The notes: a model not told the origin generated them from the letters alone. A stretch of DNA of 6,499 nucleotides from Bacteroidota bacterium (GCA_018883485.1 VEQB01000133.1:1-6499); one strand, 5' to 3'. Numbered from the stretch's first letter, positions 1 through 5,964 are shown. Made by a program: numbers and translations.

Positions 1-260
1 ATTGTACACCTTGCCATGGAGAAAAAGGCGCTGGCGACGGAACCATTGTTGCGGCAGGTAAATATCCACCGCCACCAGATTATAACTCAGACCGTATTAA
101 GACTACACCAGATGGTAAAATGTTTTACTCCATAAAGTATGGCAAAAACCTAATGGGCGCTTATGGAACGGTATTAAGTCCAGAGCAAATTTGGCAAGTA
201 GTGCATTATATTCATTCTGTAAATGGTACTGCTCCGTACACAGCTACTGCAAGTAAATAA
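1..260 (+). CDS. actE: ActE, C-terminal part: mono-heme cytochrome c subunit of alternative complex III (5' end outside window)
   Basis: Only the last 85 codons are present, read from base 3 to a TAA at 258-260. The fragment opens with the heme-c attachment motif C-T-P-C-H (bases 3-17) followed by G-E-K-G-A-G-D-G, as in class I cytochrome c domains. A later G-K-N-L-M-G-A-Y stretch supplies the likely distal heme ligand Met (codon 153-155). It ends in a helix of the form LSPEQIWQVVHYI, typical of small c-type domains. In alternative complex III, ActE is a periplasm-facing, membrane-attached cytochrome c that takes electrons from the multiheme/iron-sulfur part and passes them toward the terminal oxidase or a soluble carrier. 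The identification as ActE rather than another cytochrome c rests mainly on the ActF gene starting 24 bp downstream, which is the usual act gene order. The N-terminal part, including any signal peptide or lipobox, cannot be seen. Confidence 0.85.
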   Translation, partial: CTPCHGEKGAGDGTIVAAGKYPPPPDYNSDRIKTTPDGKMFYSIKYGKNLMGAYGTVLSPEQIWQVVHYIHSVNGTAPYTATASK

Positions 261-284
261 CCTTTAACCTAGAAAACGAACACA

Positions 285-1592
285 ATGGAACACGCAGAAG
301 TTCATATCAGAGAAGAAAAATACACCATTACCTCTGGCAATAAAAAATGGGCCTTTGGATTAATGGTTGTTGGATTAGTATTAGCCGCTATTGGTTATTT
401 TACATACCATCCGCATATTGAAGGATTATCTGAACACGACCTACACCACTTGGTACAAAAGCGCTTTTGGGCTAACCTTTTGGTAAATGGGTATTTCTTT
501 TTTATTGTTTCTATTTGTGCGGCAGCATTTATTGCCATTAGCCAGATAGCAAACGCAGGTTGGTATATTGCCATCCGCAGAATTCCAGAAGCCATGAGTG
601 AATACTCTTTAATTGGCGGACCAATTCTTTTAATTATTAGTTTATTTGCCTTACCTATTTTATACCATTGGGCACACGATGGTATTATGACCGAAGGTAG
701 CAGCAATTACGATGCATTATTGGCAAGTAAAAGCTGGTACCTTAACAAGCCTTTCTTCTTTATTAGAATGGCATTGTTTATGGGCTTCTGGATTTGGGCT
801 GCACACATGTTTAGAAAATACAGCAGAAATGAAGATACCGTTGGAGGACTAGAGAATTACAGAAAGACCTATGCATTATCTGCAGCATTTACTGTAATTT
901 TTGGATTTACTTTCTCTATGTTTTCATGGGATCAAATGATGAGTATTGATGCACATTGGTATTCTACGATTTTCTCGGTTTACAATTTTGCTACAGGTTG
1001 GGTTAGCGCCTTAACCATTATATATTTGTTTACCCACTACTTGCGCAGCAGAGGTTATTTAAATATTGCTACGGATGAGCATATCCATGATTTAGGTAAA
1101 TTTATGTTTGCTTTCTCGGTATTCTGGACTTATATGTGGGTATCACAATTCTTGCTAATTTGGTATGCGAATATTCCAGAAGAAGTAGTTTACTATAAAG
1201 ACCGCTTGTGGGGTTCTTACAAAGGATGGATATTGTTAATCCTATTCTTAAACTTTGTAACACCTTTCTTCTTTTTCATGATGAGAAATTGGAAACGCAG
1301 CAGAATTGCTGGCTATATAATTGGTCCATTATTATTAGTTGGACATTGGTTAGATGTATGGGCAATGGTTATGCCAGGTGCAATGAATTTAGCAACCGAC
1401 CCAAGTGAAGAATTCCCGGGAGGAGTGATTAAAGTAGCCTCACAAGGAATTGGCCTAATGGAAATTGGTATGTTATGCTTGTTTTCTGGAGCCTTTTTAT
1501 GGATGACTTTAAGAGCATTAACAAAAGCTAATCTTTATCCTACCAAACATCCATATGTAATGGAAAGTGCATTGCATGATGTAGGGGTGTAA
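285..1592 (+). CDS. actF: ActF, NrfD-like integral membrane subunit of alternative complex III (quinol:cytochrome c oxidoreductase)
   Basis: A 435-residue polytopic membrane protein of usual ActF length. About ten hydrophobic segments are visible, near residues 20-42, 61-89, 107-128, 155-176, 196-218, 227-253, 270-297, 311-333, 341-365 and 385-412. The conserved-looking stretch S-W-D-Q-M-M-S-I-D-A-H-W-Y-S-T-I-F (about 214-230) and the Q-F-L-L-I-W-Y-A-N-I-P motif (288-298) are characteristic of the ActC/ActF branch of the NrfD/PsrC family. ActF sits in the cytoplasmic membrane beside ActC and belongs to the quinol-oxidising, possibly proton-conducting, membrane part of the complex. The ATG at 285 lies 24 bp after the actE stop with no separate promoter apparent, so the two are probably co-transcribed. 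No Shine-Dalgarno sequence is visible, which is normal for Bacteroidota. ActC is the nearest paralogue, but the position after a mono-heme cytochrome and the length favour ActF. Confidence 0.93.
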   Translation: MEHAEVHIREEKYTITSGNKKWAFGLMVVGLVLAAIGYFTYHPHIEGLSEHDLHHLVQKRFWANLLVNGYFFFIVSICAAAFIAISQIANAGWYIAIRRIPEAMSEYSLIGGPILLIISLFALPILYHWAHDGIMTEGSSNYDALLASKSWYLNKPFFFIRMALFMGFWIWAAHMFRKYSRNEDTVGGLENYRKTYALSAAFTVIFGFTFSMFSWDQMMSIDAHWYSTIFSVYNFATGWVSALTIIYLFTHYLRSRGYLNIATDEHIHDLGKFMFAFSVFWTYMWVSQFLLIWYANIPEEVVYYKDRLWGSYKGWILLILFLNFVTPFFFFMMRNWKRSRIAGYIIGPLLLVGHWLDVWAMVMPGAMNLATDPSEEFPGGVIKVASQGIGLMEIGMLCLFSGAFLWMTLRALTKANLYPTKHPYVMESALHDVGV

Positions 1593-1598
1593 AACGAG

Positions 1599-1619
1599 TT
1601 ACGAATTACGAATTAAGAG
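1599..1619 (+). repeat. Heptamer tandem repeat (TTACGAA, TTACGAA, TTAAGAG)
   Basis: Three head-to-tail 7-bp units begin seven bases after the actF stop: two identical TTACGAA units and a diverged TTAAGAG. A longer array with the same TTA(A/C)G backbone occurs at 4615-4649. Arrays of this kind look like replication-slippage or dispersed intergenic repeats; no function can be assigned from the sequence. Confidence 0.6.
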
Positions 1620-1636
1620 TAATAAGATTTAGAATG

Positions 1637-1664
1637 AAGGCCTTCCATTTGGGGGGCCTTTTTT
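1637..1664 (+). terminator. Intrinsic terminator of the act operon
   Basis: The left arm AAGGCCTTCC (1637-1646) pairs with GGGGGGCCTT (1651-1660) across a four-base ATTT loop. This gives ten base pairs including two G-U pairs, and the arm runs straight into a T tract (1659-1664). It starts 45 bp after the actF stop on the same strand, so it most likely ends the act transcript. Confidence 0.8.
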
Positions 1665-1674
1665 GTGTTAATAC

Positions 1675-1729
1675 AAGTCTTCCCCCCTACCCCTTACGCC
1701 GGGAGGCGGACGCAGTCCAGGGGGGAAAG
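1675..1729 (-). repeat. C/G-run dispersed element, copy A (reverse orientation, with internal insert)
   Basis: Read on the minus strand, this segment has the same frame as the copies at 1829-1861 and 4670-4702: a six-C run, TGGA, a G run, then AGGGGGGAAGACTT. It carries about 20 extra bases between TGGA and the first G run. The outer arms TTCCCCCCT (1680-1688) and AGGGGGGAA (1719-1727) are perfect inverted repeats, and a small inner hairpin CGCC/GGCG (1697-1708) sits in the insert. No coding or transposase sequence is associated with it, so it looks like a dispersed intergenic repeat. Confidence 0.65.
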
Positions 1730-1738
1730 CCTACATGC

Positions 1739-1758
1739 GTATGACCTATAGCTCATAC
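1739..1758. promoter_or_regulatory. 20-bp near-perfect dyad, operator-like
   Basis: GTATGA and TCATAC arms flank the self-complementary core CTATAG, with a single mismatched pair (bases 1745 and 1752) in 20 bases. Size and symmetry would suit a dimeric regulator. However, it is about 330 bp from the next start codon and no promoter could be tied to it, so a regulatory role is speculative. Confidence 0.25.
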
Positions 1759-1828
1759 AAGATTTACTTTTTAAGATATTTTCAATTAGATCAATACATA
1801 TATGAGTAAAAACAAACTGACATGTAAA

Positions 1829-1861
1829 CTCCCCCCTGGAAGGGGGGCTAGGGGGGAAGAC
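1829..1861 (+). repeat. C/G-run dispersed element, copy B
   Basis: A six-C run (1831-1836), TGGAA, a six-G run (1842-1847), CTA, a second six-G run (1851-1856) and AAGAC. The C run can fold onto the first G run with a five-base loop. From TGGAA through AAGAC it matches the copy at 4670-4702 at all but one base, although the two are about 2.8 kb apart. It lies in inverted orientation to copy A, with about 100 bp of AT-rich sequence between them. Confidence 0.75.
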
Positions 1862-1863
1862 CG

Positions 1864-1893
1864 TTTGAGTTTGAGCAAGAGCTTGAGGAGGAG
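1864..1893 (+). repeat. Degenerate hexamer array (NNNGAG x5)
   Basis: Five consecutive hexamers all end in GAG: TTTGAG, TTTGAG, CAAGAG, CTTGAG and GAGGAG. The array directly joins copy B of the C/G-run element to the GC-rich block that follows, suggesting that the three form one composite repeat unit. Confidence 0.45.
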
Positions 1894-1897
1894 ACAA

Positions 1898-1985
1898 AAG
1901 AGGCCCCACGCGGCGAAGGCACCCAGCGCGCTCGCGCCCCCCGCATGCCGCAGGCCGGTCCTCGAAGTCGAAAGGCCGCTCTCGT
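1898..1985. other. GC-rich non-coding block (about 76% GC at 1901-1980)
   Basis: By direct count 61 of 80 bases at 1901-1980 are G or C, against clearly AT-rich genes on both sides. It contains short self-complementary pieces such as GCGCGCTCGCGC (1926-1937) and GCATGC (1933-1938 and 1953-1958 vicinity), and GGCC repeated at both ends of its last third. Open frames crossing it give low-complexity Arg/Ala/Pro-rich or Leu-rich peptides without family resemblance. No tRNA cloverleaf or rRNA segment is evident. It may be part of a dispersed repeat, foreign DNA, or a structured RNA. Confidence 0.5.
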
Positions 1986-2086
1986 AATGAGATTTCCCTA
2001 GAAATTCTTTCAAAAAAGAAAAGACTATAAACAATAAACCGTTAGCAACTGAAATTTATTATTTAATATTTCCATAACTTGCTACT

Positions 2087-3169
2087 ATGAAAATTTGGCA
2101 AGTATTAACCTTCATAGCCTGCCTACCCCTTTATGTTTCTGCCCAATATAACCTTAGGGTTTTGGATACCTTAAGCTACGATACAACCAATATCACAGCT
2201 CCTATACAATACCACAAATTGAGCTTTAGGGGCATGTCGGTAGTAAATAATAAAGTTGTTTGGGTAAGTGGCAATCAAAGCGTGGTTGGTCGCAGCACAG
2301 ATGCAGGAAAAACCTTTACATTAATGCAAATACAAGGTTATCCAGATTTAGAATTACGTGCTATAAAAGCCTTGAATAAAGATGCTGCCATTGCTGTATC
2401 TAGCGGTTCGCCAGGCTATATATTCAAAACCTTTGATGGTGGGATCTCTTGGCAAAAAGTTTTTGAAGACAACAGGCCAGAAATATTTTTAGATGCAGTA
2501 GATTTTTGGGATAAATATAAGGGCGTAGTAATTGGCGACCCAATAGACAAAAGATTTGTACTTTTAAAAACCATGGATGGCGGCAATACTTGGCACCCTT
2601 TTGATACTGCTATGCAGCCTTGGGCTGTAGATGGTGAAACTCTTTTTGCTGCCTCTGGAACTAGTTTTAAATGCATGCCAAAAAGTAGTATTGCCTTTGT
2701 TACCGGAGGGGTTAAGAGTGTTATGCATTGGCTACAAATTGACAAAAAATATCAACGTTTTGAATTGAAAAGCATGTTGCAAGGGAGGAACTCTCAAGGT
2801 GCATTTTCTTTTGCATTTAATAAAAGTAGTATCATTATCGTTGGTGGCGATTATGCTTCGGATACCGCCAAGACTAAGCAGGGAGCATATTCCTACAAAT
2901 ATTCTAAAGATGGTTTAGAGTTGTTAAACATGAAGCCATTTTACAGTGGCTATCGGTCTTGTGTTAGCTTTATTGGTTCAAGCCCAGAATTTATAACATG
3001 TGGTACAAGTGGCGTAGATATTAACAACCTTAATAGAATCATTTTGAACCCAATTCAAGGTAAAGGAAAAGTAAGCACTGATAGCTTTCATGTAGTACAA
3101 TCTGATAAAACCGGCAAGCTGGTTGTGCTCGCCGGTTCAAAAGGAAAAATTGCTATTTTAACTCAATAG
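2087..3169 (+). CDS. Secreted Ycf48-like / BNR-repeat beta-propeller protein
   Basis: A 360-residue protein whose first 19 or so residues form a signal peptide: M-K-I-W, a hydrophobic core, then V-S-A before Q20. It is therefore expected in the periplasm or outside the cell. The mature part carries repeated sialidase-type Asp-box motifs of the form S/T-x-D-x-G-x-T/S-F/W: RSTDAGKTF (69-77), KTFDGGISW (114-122) and KTMDGGNTW (161-169). These are spaced about 45-50 residues apart, as in the seven-bladed propellers related to photosystem II assembly factor Ycf48. Later blades are degenerate. Bacteroidota have many such proteins, often loosely labelled oxidoreductase or glycosyl hydrolase. No catalytic residues can be assigned, so the substrate or partner is unknown. 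There is no C-terminal secretion-sorting domain. The ATG at 2087 gives the complete signal peptide. Its last 12 bases overlap the end of the convergent mutase gene. Confidence 0.8.
   Translation: MKIWQVLTFIACLPLYVSAQYNLRVLDTLSYDTTNITAPIQYHKLSFRGMSVVNNKVVWVSGNQSVVGRSTDAGKTFTLMQIQGYPDLELRAIKALNKDAAIAVSSGSPGYIFKTFDGGISWQKVFEDNRPEIFLDAVDFWDKYKGVVIGDPIDKRFVLLKTMDGGNTWHPFDTAMQPWAVDGETLFAASGTSFKCMPKSSIAFVTGGVKSVMHWLQIDKKYQRFELKSMLQGRNSQGAFSFAFNKSSIIIVGGDYASDTAKTKQGAYSYKYSKDGLELLNMKPFYSGYRSCVSFIGSSPEFITCGTSGVDINNLNRIILNPIQGKGKVSTDSFHVVQSDKTGKLVVLAGSKGKIAILTQ
3105..3137 (-). terminator. Probable terminator of the mutase gene, embedded in the opposite coding sequence
   Basis: On the minus strand, 20 bases after the mutase stop, AACCGGCGAGC pairs with GCTTGCCGGTT around a seven-base loop (ACAACCA). 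This makes 11 pairs including one G-U, followed by TTATC so that the 3' side reads GGTTTTATC. On the plus strand the G-U position becomes an A-C mismatch and no T tract follows, so the hairpin suits the mutase transcript specifically. The T tract is short and partly paired, which limits confidence. Confidence 0.55.
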
Positions 3170-4594
3170 CACAGCTTTTGTAGCTTCTAGTATTTTGCTC
3201 GCATTGGCATCTGTATCACTTTCAGAATATACACGCAATACTGGCTCTGTTCCACTAGCTCGTATCATCACCCATTCCTTTGTTAAAGCTTCGGAATACG
3301 TTGGGCTATCAGAATTTGTAAGGTGAAATTTGAAGCCATCAATGGTTTCTACTTTTTCAACTTTATAATTTCCAAATTCAGTGTATTTACCTGCTTGGCA
3401 ATTGGCCAATACTTTGTGTTTAATTTCTTCTGTTATATGTAAATCTATTCTTCCCATAGCAAAGGTACCCACTACATCATACACTTCTTGAATCAATTCG
3501 TCTAGGCTCTTTCCAGTCTTTGCCATAAACTCCCAAAGGGTCAGGCCAATCCAAATACCGTCGCGCTCTGGTATAAAACCTTTAATAGCAATTCCTCCGC
3601 TTTCTTCCCCTCCTACCAATACATTTTCGGCAACCATTTTCTCGCAAATGTATTTGAACCCAATCTTTGTAATTTCAAAATCGAGTCCGTAGGCTTTTGC
3701 CATTTCCGTTATCTTACTGGTGGCACTAAAAGTAGTAATAACCTTACCATCCATGCCTTTATACTTGTGCAAATAATGGATTAATAATAGAATGATATGG
3801 TGAGAATCTACAAACTTACCAACCTTATTATATAAACCAATTCGATCGGCATCTCCATCTGTAACCAAACCACAATCTATATCTCCACAAACTTTAATGA
3901 GCTCTTTAAATTCACCTAAATTTTTATCGATTGGCTCTGGAGCTTGCCCTTCAAAACTAGGGTTATAATCGCAGTGCAACAAAGTTATATCAGGAAACAA
4001 GCGACGCATTACATTTTGGCCTGCGCCAAACATAGCGTCGTAAGCAAACTCCATTTTGCTACCCTTAATGGCCTTCAAATCAAATTTACTTTCTACCTCA
4101 TTAACGTATAAGGTTTCTAAATCTACATATTCTACCATACCAGCTTTTACATTGGCATCATGACTTTGAAGCGCCACAGAAACTGTTTCAGGAATTGCCT
4201 TTTCTACAGCATCAATAACCGCAGGAGAGCTTGGGCCACCATAATGCGCCTTAAGCTTAAAGCCATTATAGGCTGGAGGGTTATGACTAGCCGTAATAAT
4301 TACGCCCAAAGCGGAACCATGTTTAACAGCACCTAAGCTTATCATAGGGGTTGAAACATAACCTTTAGCCATCTTTACTTTAATGCCATTGGCATTTAAA
4401 ATACGAGCGGTGTTCTCGGCAAATAATTCACCTGCAAATCGGCAATCATGCCCCAACACAACAGATAAGTTGTTTGGGAAATTTGCCTTAACATAATCAG
4501 CAGTTCCTTGTGCAACTCTGCGCACATTTTCCACGGTAAAATCATCGGCAATTATGCCTCTCCAGCCGTCGGTTCCAAATTTTATTTTGTACAT
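3158..4594 (-). CDS. Phosphoglucomutase/phosphomannomutase (alpha-D-phosphohexomutase family)
   Basis: A 478-residue cytosolic enzyme that interconverts hexose 1- and 6-phosphates. All four signature loops of the alpha-D-phosphohexomutase superfamily are present: the phosphoserine loop T-A-S-H-N-P-P with catalytic Ser103 (101-107), the Mg-binding D-G-D-A-D-R (246-251), the sugar-specificity loop G-G-E-E-S-G-G (328-334), and the phosphate-binding R-A-S-G-T-E-P (445-451). An F-G-T-D-G-W-R-G segment lies near the N terminus (6-13). The order and completeness indicate an active enzyme. The GEESGG form is compatible with glucose and mannose phosphates, so PGM versus PMM (and GlmM less likely) cannot be decided from sequence alone. 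The ATG at 4594 gives the expected N terminus. It lies 118 bp downstream of the acyl-CoA dehydrogenase gene on the same strand, with repeats between them, so co-transcription is possible but unproven. The 3' end overlaps the convergent propeller gene by 12 bp. Confidence 0.93.
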   Translation of the reverse strand: MYKIKFGTDGWRGIIADDFTVENVRRVAQGTADYVKANFPNNLSVVLGHDCRFAGELFAENTARILNANGIKVKMAKGYVSTPMISLGAVKHGSALGVIITASHNPPAYNGFKLKAHYGGPSSPAVIDAVEKAIPETVSVALQSHDANVKAGMVEYVDLETLYVNEVESKFDLKAIKGSKMEFAYDAMFGAGQNVMRRLFPDITLLHCDYNPSFEGQAPEPIDKNLGEFKELIKVCGDIDCGLVTDGDADRIGLYNKVGKFVDSHHIILLLIHYLHKYKGMDGKVITTFSATSKITEMAKAYGLDFEITKIGFKYICEKMVAENVLVGGEESGGIAIKGFIPERDGIWIGLTLWEFMAKTGKSLDELIQEVYDVVGTFAMGRIDLHITEEIKHKVLANCQAGKYTEFGNYKVEKVETIDGFKFHLTNSDSPTYSEALTKEWVMIRASGTEPVLRVYSESDTDANASKILEATKAVLLS

Positions 4595-4614
4595 AGCAAG
4601 ACTAGTTTTGAGTA

Positions 4615-4649
4615 TTAAGTTTTAAGTGTTAAGTGTTAAGTTTTAAGTA
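4615..4649 (+). repeat. Heptamer tandem repeat (TTAAGTN x5)
   Basis: Five uninterrupted 7-bp units: TTAAGTT, TTAAGTG, TTAAGTG, TTAAGTT, TTAAGTA. Only the seventh base varies. The array is 20 bp upstream of the mutase start codon, so in that gene's reading direction it appears as ACTTAAN units in the presumed leader or promoter region. Change in copy number could shift spacing there. It shares its TTA(A/C)G backbone with 1599-1619. Confidence 0.8.
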
Positions 4650-4658
4650 AAAAGTTCT

Positions 4659-4702
4659 GGGTTAGGGTTCCTCCCTGGAAGGGGGGCCAGGGGGGAAGAC
4701 TT
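4659..4702 (+). repeat. C/G-run dispersed element, copy C, with adjoining G runs
   Basis: CCTCCC (4670-4675), TGGAA, six G (4681-4686), CCA, six G (4690-4695), AAGACTT. The section from TGGAA to AAGAC differs from copy B at one base. Two more G triplets (GGGTTAGGG, 4659-4667) stand just before it, so the plus strand offers four G tracts that could form a G-quadruplex, though one connecting loop is long. It ends 10 bp beyond the stop codon of the dehydrogenase gene. Confidence 0.7.
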
Positions 4703-4712
4703 ATCAATGTTC

Positions 4713-5927
4713 CTATGTAAAAGCATTTTCCCCAGTAACATCCATACCAGTAATGAGCAGGTGAATATCATGTGTACCTTCATAAGTCACAACAGATTCT
4801 AAGTTCATCATGTGGCGCATAATGCTGTATTCGCCGGTAATGCCCATACCACCAAGCATCTGACGAGCATTGCGTGCAATGGTGCAGGCCATGGCCACAT
4901 TATTACGTTTTGCCATAGAAATTTGTGCAGGAGTTGCTCTGCCTTCATTCATTAAAACTCCTAAACGCCAAGTAAGCAATTGCGCTTTGGCAATTTCTGT
5001 AATCATTTCGGCTAACTTCTTTTGTTGCAATTGAAACCCTGCTATTGGGCGTCCAAATTGTTTGCGCTCTTTGGCATAACGCAAAGCAGTATCGTAACAA
5101 TCTAAAGCCGCGCCAATGGCGCCCCAGCTAATGCCATAGCGAGCAGAATTTAAGCAAGTTAAAGGACCTTTTAGGCCTTCAAATCCTGGCAAAATATTTT
5201 CTTTAGGAACTTTTACATCATTAAAAACCAATTCACCTGTAGCACTTGCTCTTAAACTCCATTTATTATGTGTTTCTGGAGTGGTAAATCCTGGCATGCC
5301 TCGTTCTACGATTATACCTTTAATTACGCCTGCTTCATTCTTTGCCCAAACAACGGCAACATCTGCAAAAGGTGAATTGCTAATCCACATCTTGGCCCCA
5401 TTTAAAATCACATGTTTCCCATCACCCGCATCTTTAAAATTGGTGGTCATGCCAGCTGGGTTTGATCCATGATCTGGTTCAGTTAATCCAAAGCAGCCCA
5501 TCATTTCGCCATTGGCTAATTTAGGTAGGTACTTGCGCTTTTGTTCTTCTGAACCAAACTTATAAATAGGATACATAACTAAACTGCCTTGAACCGAAGC
5601 AGTAGAACGAATGCCTGAATCGCAGCGCTCCAACTCTTGCATAATGATGCCATAGCTAATGTAATCTAGGCCACCGCAGCCATATTCTGCGGGCAACTGA
5701 GCTCCAAAACAACCTACTTCTGCCATCCCTTTAATTAGAAAATGAGGGAATAAACATTTTTGTGCAGAATCTTCGATAATTGGAGAAATTTCGCGTTTTA
5801 CGAAATCCCTAACGGTACTGCGAATTAATTTATGCTCATCAGTAAGCAACTCATCCATCAAATAATAATCATGGTGTTGAAACTGATCTGTTTTACTGGC
5901 GCGCTGAAAATCTGCTGCTTGGTTCAT
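4713..5927 (-). CDS. Glutaryl-CoA dehydrogenase-type acyl-CoA dehydrogenase
   Basis: An FAD-dependent enzyme of 404 residues from the ATG at 5927, standard length for the family. It has the acyl-CoA dehydrogenase order: helical N domain, the beta domain with G-C-F-G-L-T-E-P-D-H-G-S-N-P (about 144-157) and W-I-S-N-S-P, then the C-terminal helical domain with E-R-K-Q-F-G-R-P-I (287-295). The segment Y-E-G-T-H-D-I-H (382-389) holds the catalytic base Glu383. The R-S-T-A-S-V-Q stretch (Arg107) and L-R-A-S-A-T-G resemble glutaryl-CoA dehydrogenase closely; the corresponding Arg there contacts the substrate carboxylate. The expected reaction is oxidative decarboxylation of glutaryl-CoA to crotonyl-CoA in lysine/tryptophan breakdown, electrons going to ETF. 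Another short-chain substrate is possible. An upstream in-frame TTG at 5969 would add 14 residues, but it runs toward the divergent folB; the ATG start fits the family better. Confidence 0.9.
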   Translation of the reverse strand: MNQAADFQRASKTDQFQHHDYYLMDELLTDEHKLIRSTVRDFVKREISPIIEDSAQKCLFPHFLIKGMAEVGCFGAQLPAEYGCGGLDYISYGIIMQELERCDSGIRSTASVQGSLVMYPIYKFGSEEQKRKYLPKLANGEMMGCFGLTEPDHGSNPAGMTTNFKDAGDGKHVILNGAKMWISNSPFADVAVVWAKNEAGVIKGIIVERGMPGFTTPETHNKWSLRASATGELVFNDVKVPKENILPGFEGLKGPLTCLNSARYGISWGAIGAALDCYDTALRYAKERKQFGRPIAGFQLQQKKLAEMITEIAKAQLLTWRLGVLMNEGRATPAQISMAKRNNVAMACTIARNARQMLGGMGITGEYSIMRHMMNLESVVTYEGTHDIHLLITGMDVTGENAFT

Positions 5928-5936
5928 ATCAAATAG

Positions 5937-5964
5937 TTGTTTAGGTGCGAAAATAGTTAATTTG
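5937..5964 (+). promoter_or_regulatory. Possible folB promoter (TTG ... TTAATTTG)
   Basis: TTAATTTG (5957-5964) matches seven of eight positions of the Bacteroidota -7 box TAnnTTTG. A TTG (5937-5939) lies 17 bases upstream as a candidate -33 element. Transcription would start near 5970, leaving about 20 bases before the folB ATG. The -7 box is imperfect, so this is tentative. The opposite-strand promoter for the dehydrogenase gene must lie in or beyond the same 64-bp gap, but I could not place it. Confidence 0.35.

Noticed and set aside
395..706. Minus-strand open frame opposite actF
   Set aside because: Antisense to a well-supported membrane protein gene, with no recognisable domain; a shadow frame.
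1021..1028. Perfect TAnnTTTG match (TATATTTG) in the plus strand
   Set aside because: Lies in the middle of actF with no gene start downstream in a sensible distance; chance match in AT-rich coding DNA.
1208..1408. Plus-strand 66-codon frame inside actF
   Set aside because: Out-of-frame shadow of transmembrane segments 8 and 9 of ActF.
1898..1985. tRNA or rRNA fragment in the GC-rich block
   Set aside because: High GC in an AT-rich genome suggested a structured RNA gene, but I could not fold an acceptor/anticodon/T-arm pattern or recognise rRNA sequence.
1802..1987. Plus-strand 61-codon open frame beginning MSKNKL
   Set aside because: Its middle is translation of copy B, the hexamer array and the GC block (Arg/Ala/Pro-rich), so it is best read as repeat sequence rather than a gene.
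1694..2034. Minus-strand open frames of 71 and 82 codons across the GC-rich spacer
   Set aside because: They read through the C/G-run elements and the GC-rich block, giving low-complexity Leu/Pro/Ser-rich peptides with no family resemblance; the two frames overlap each other.
2416..2745. Minus-strand open frame opposite the propeller gene
   Set aside because: Antisense shadow of clear Asp-box coding sequence.
1593..4702. CRISPR array made from the intergenic repeats
   Set aside because: The tandem units are 6-7 bp without spacers and the longer C/G-run copies are irregularly placed and oriented; no cas genes are present.
5281..5472. Plus-strand open frame opposite the acyl-CoA dehydrogenase
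   Set aside because: Antisense to the conserved FAD-binding beta domain; no start context or family resemblance.
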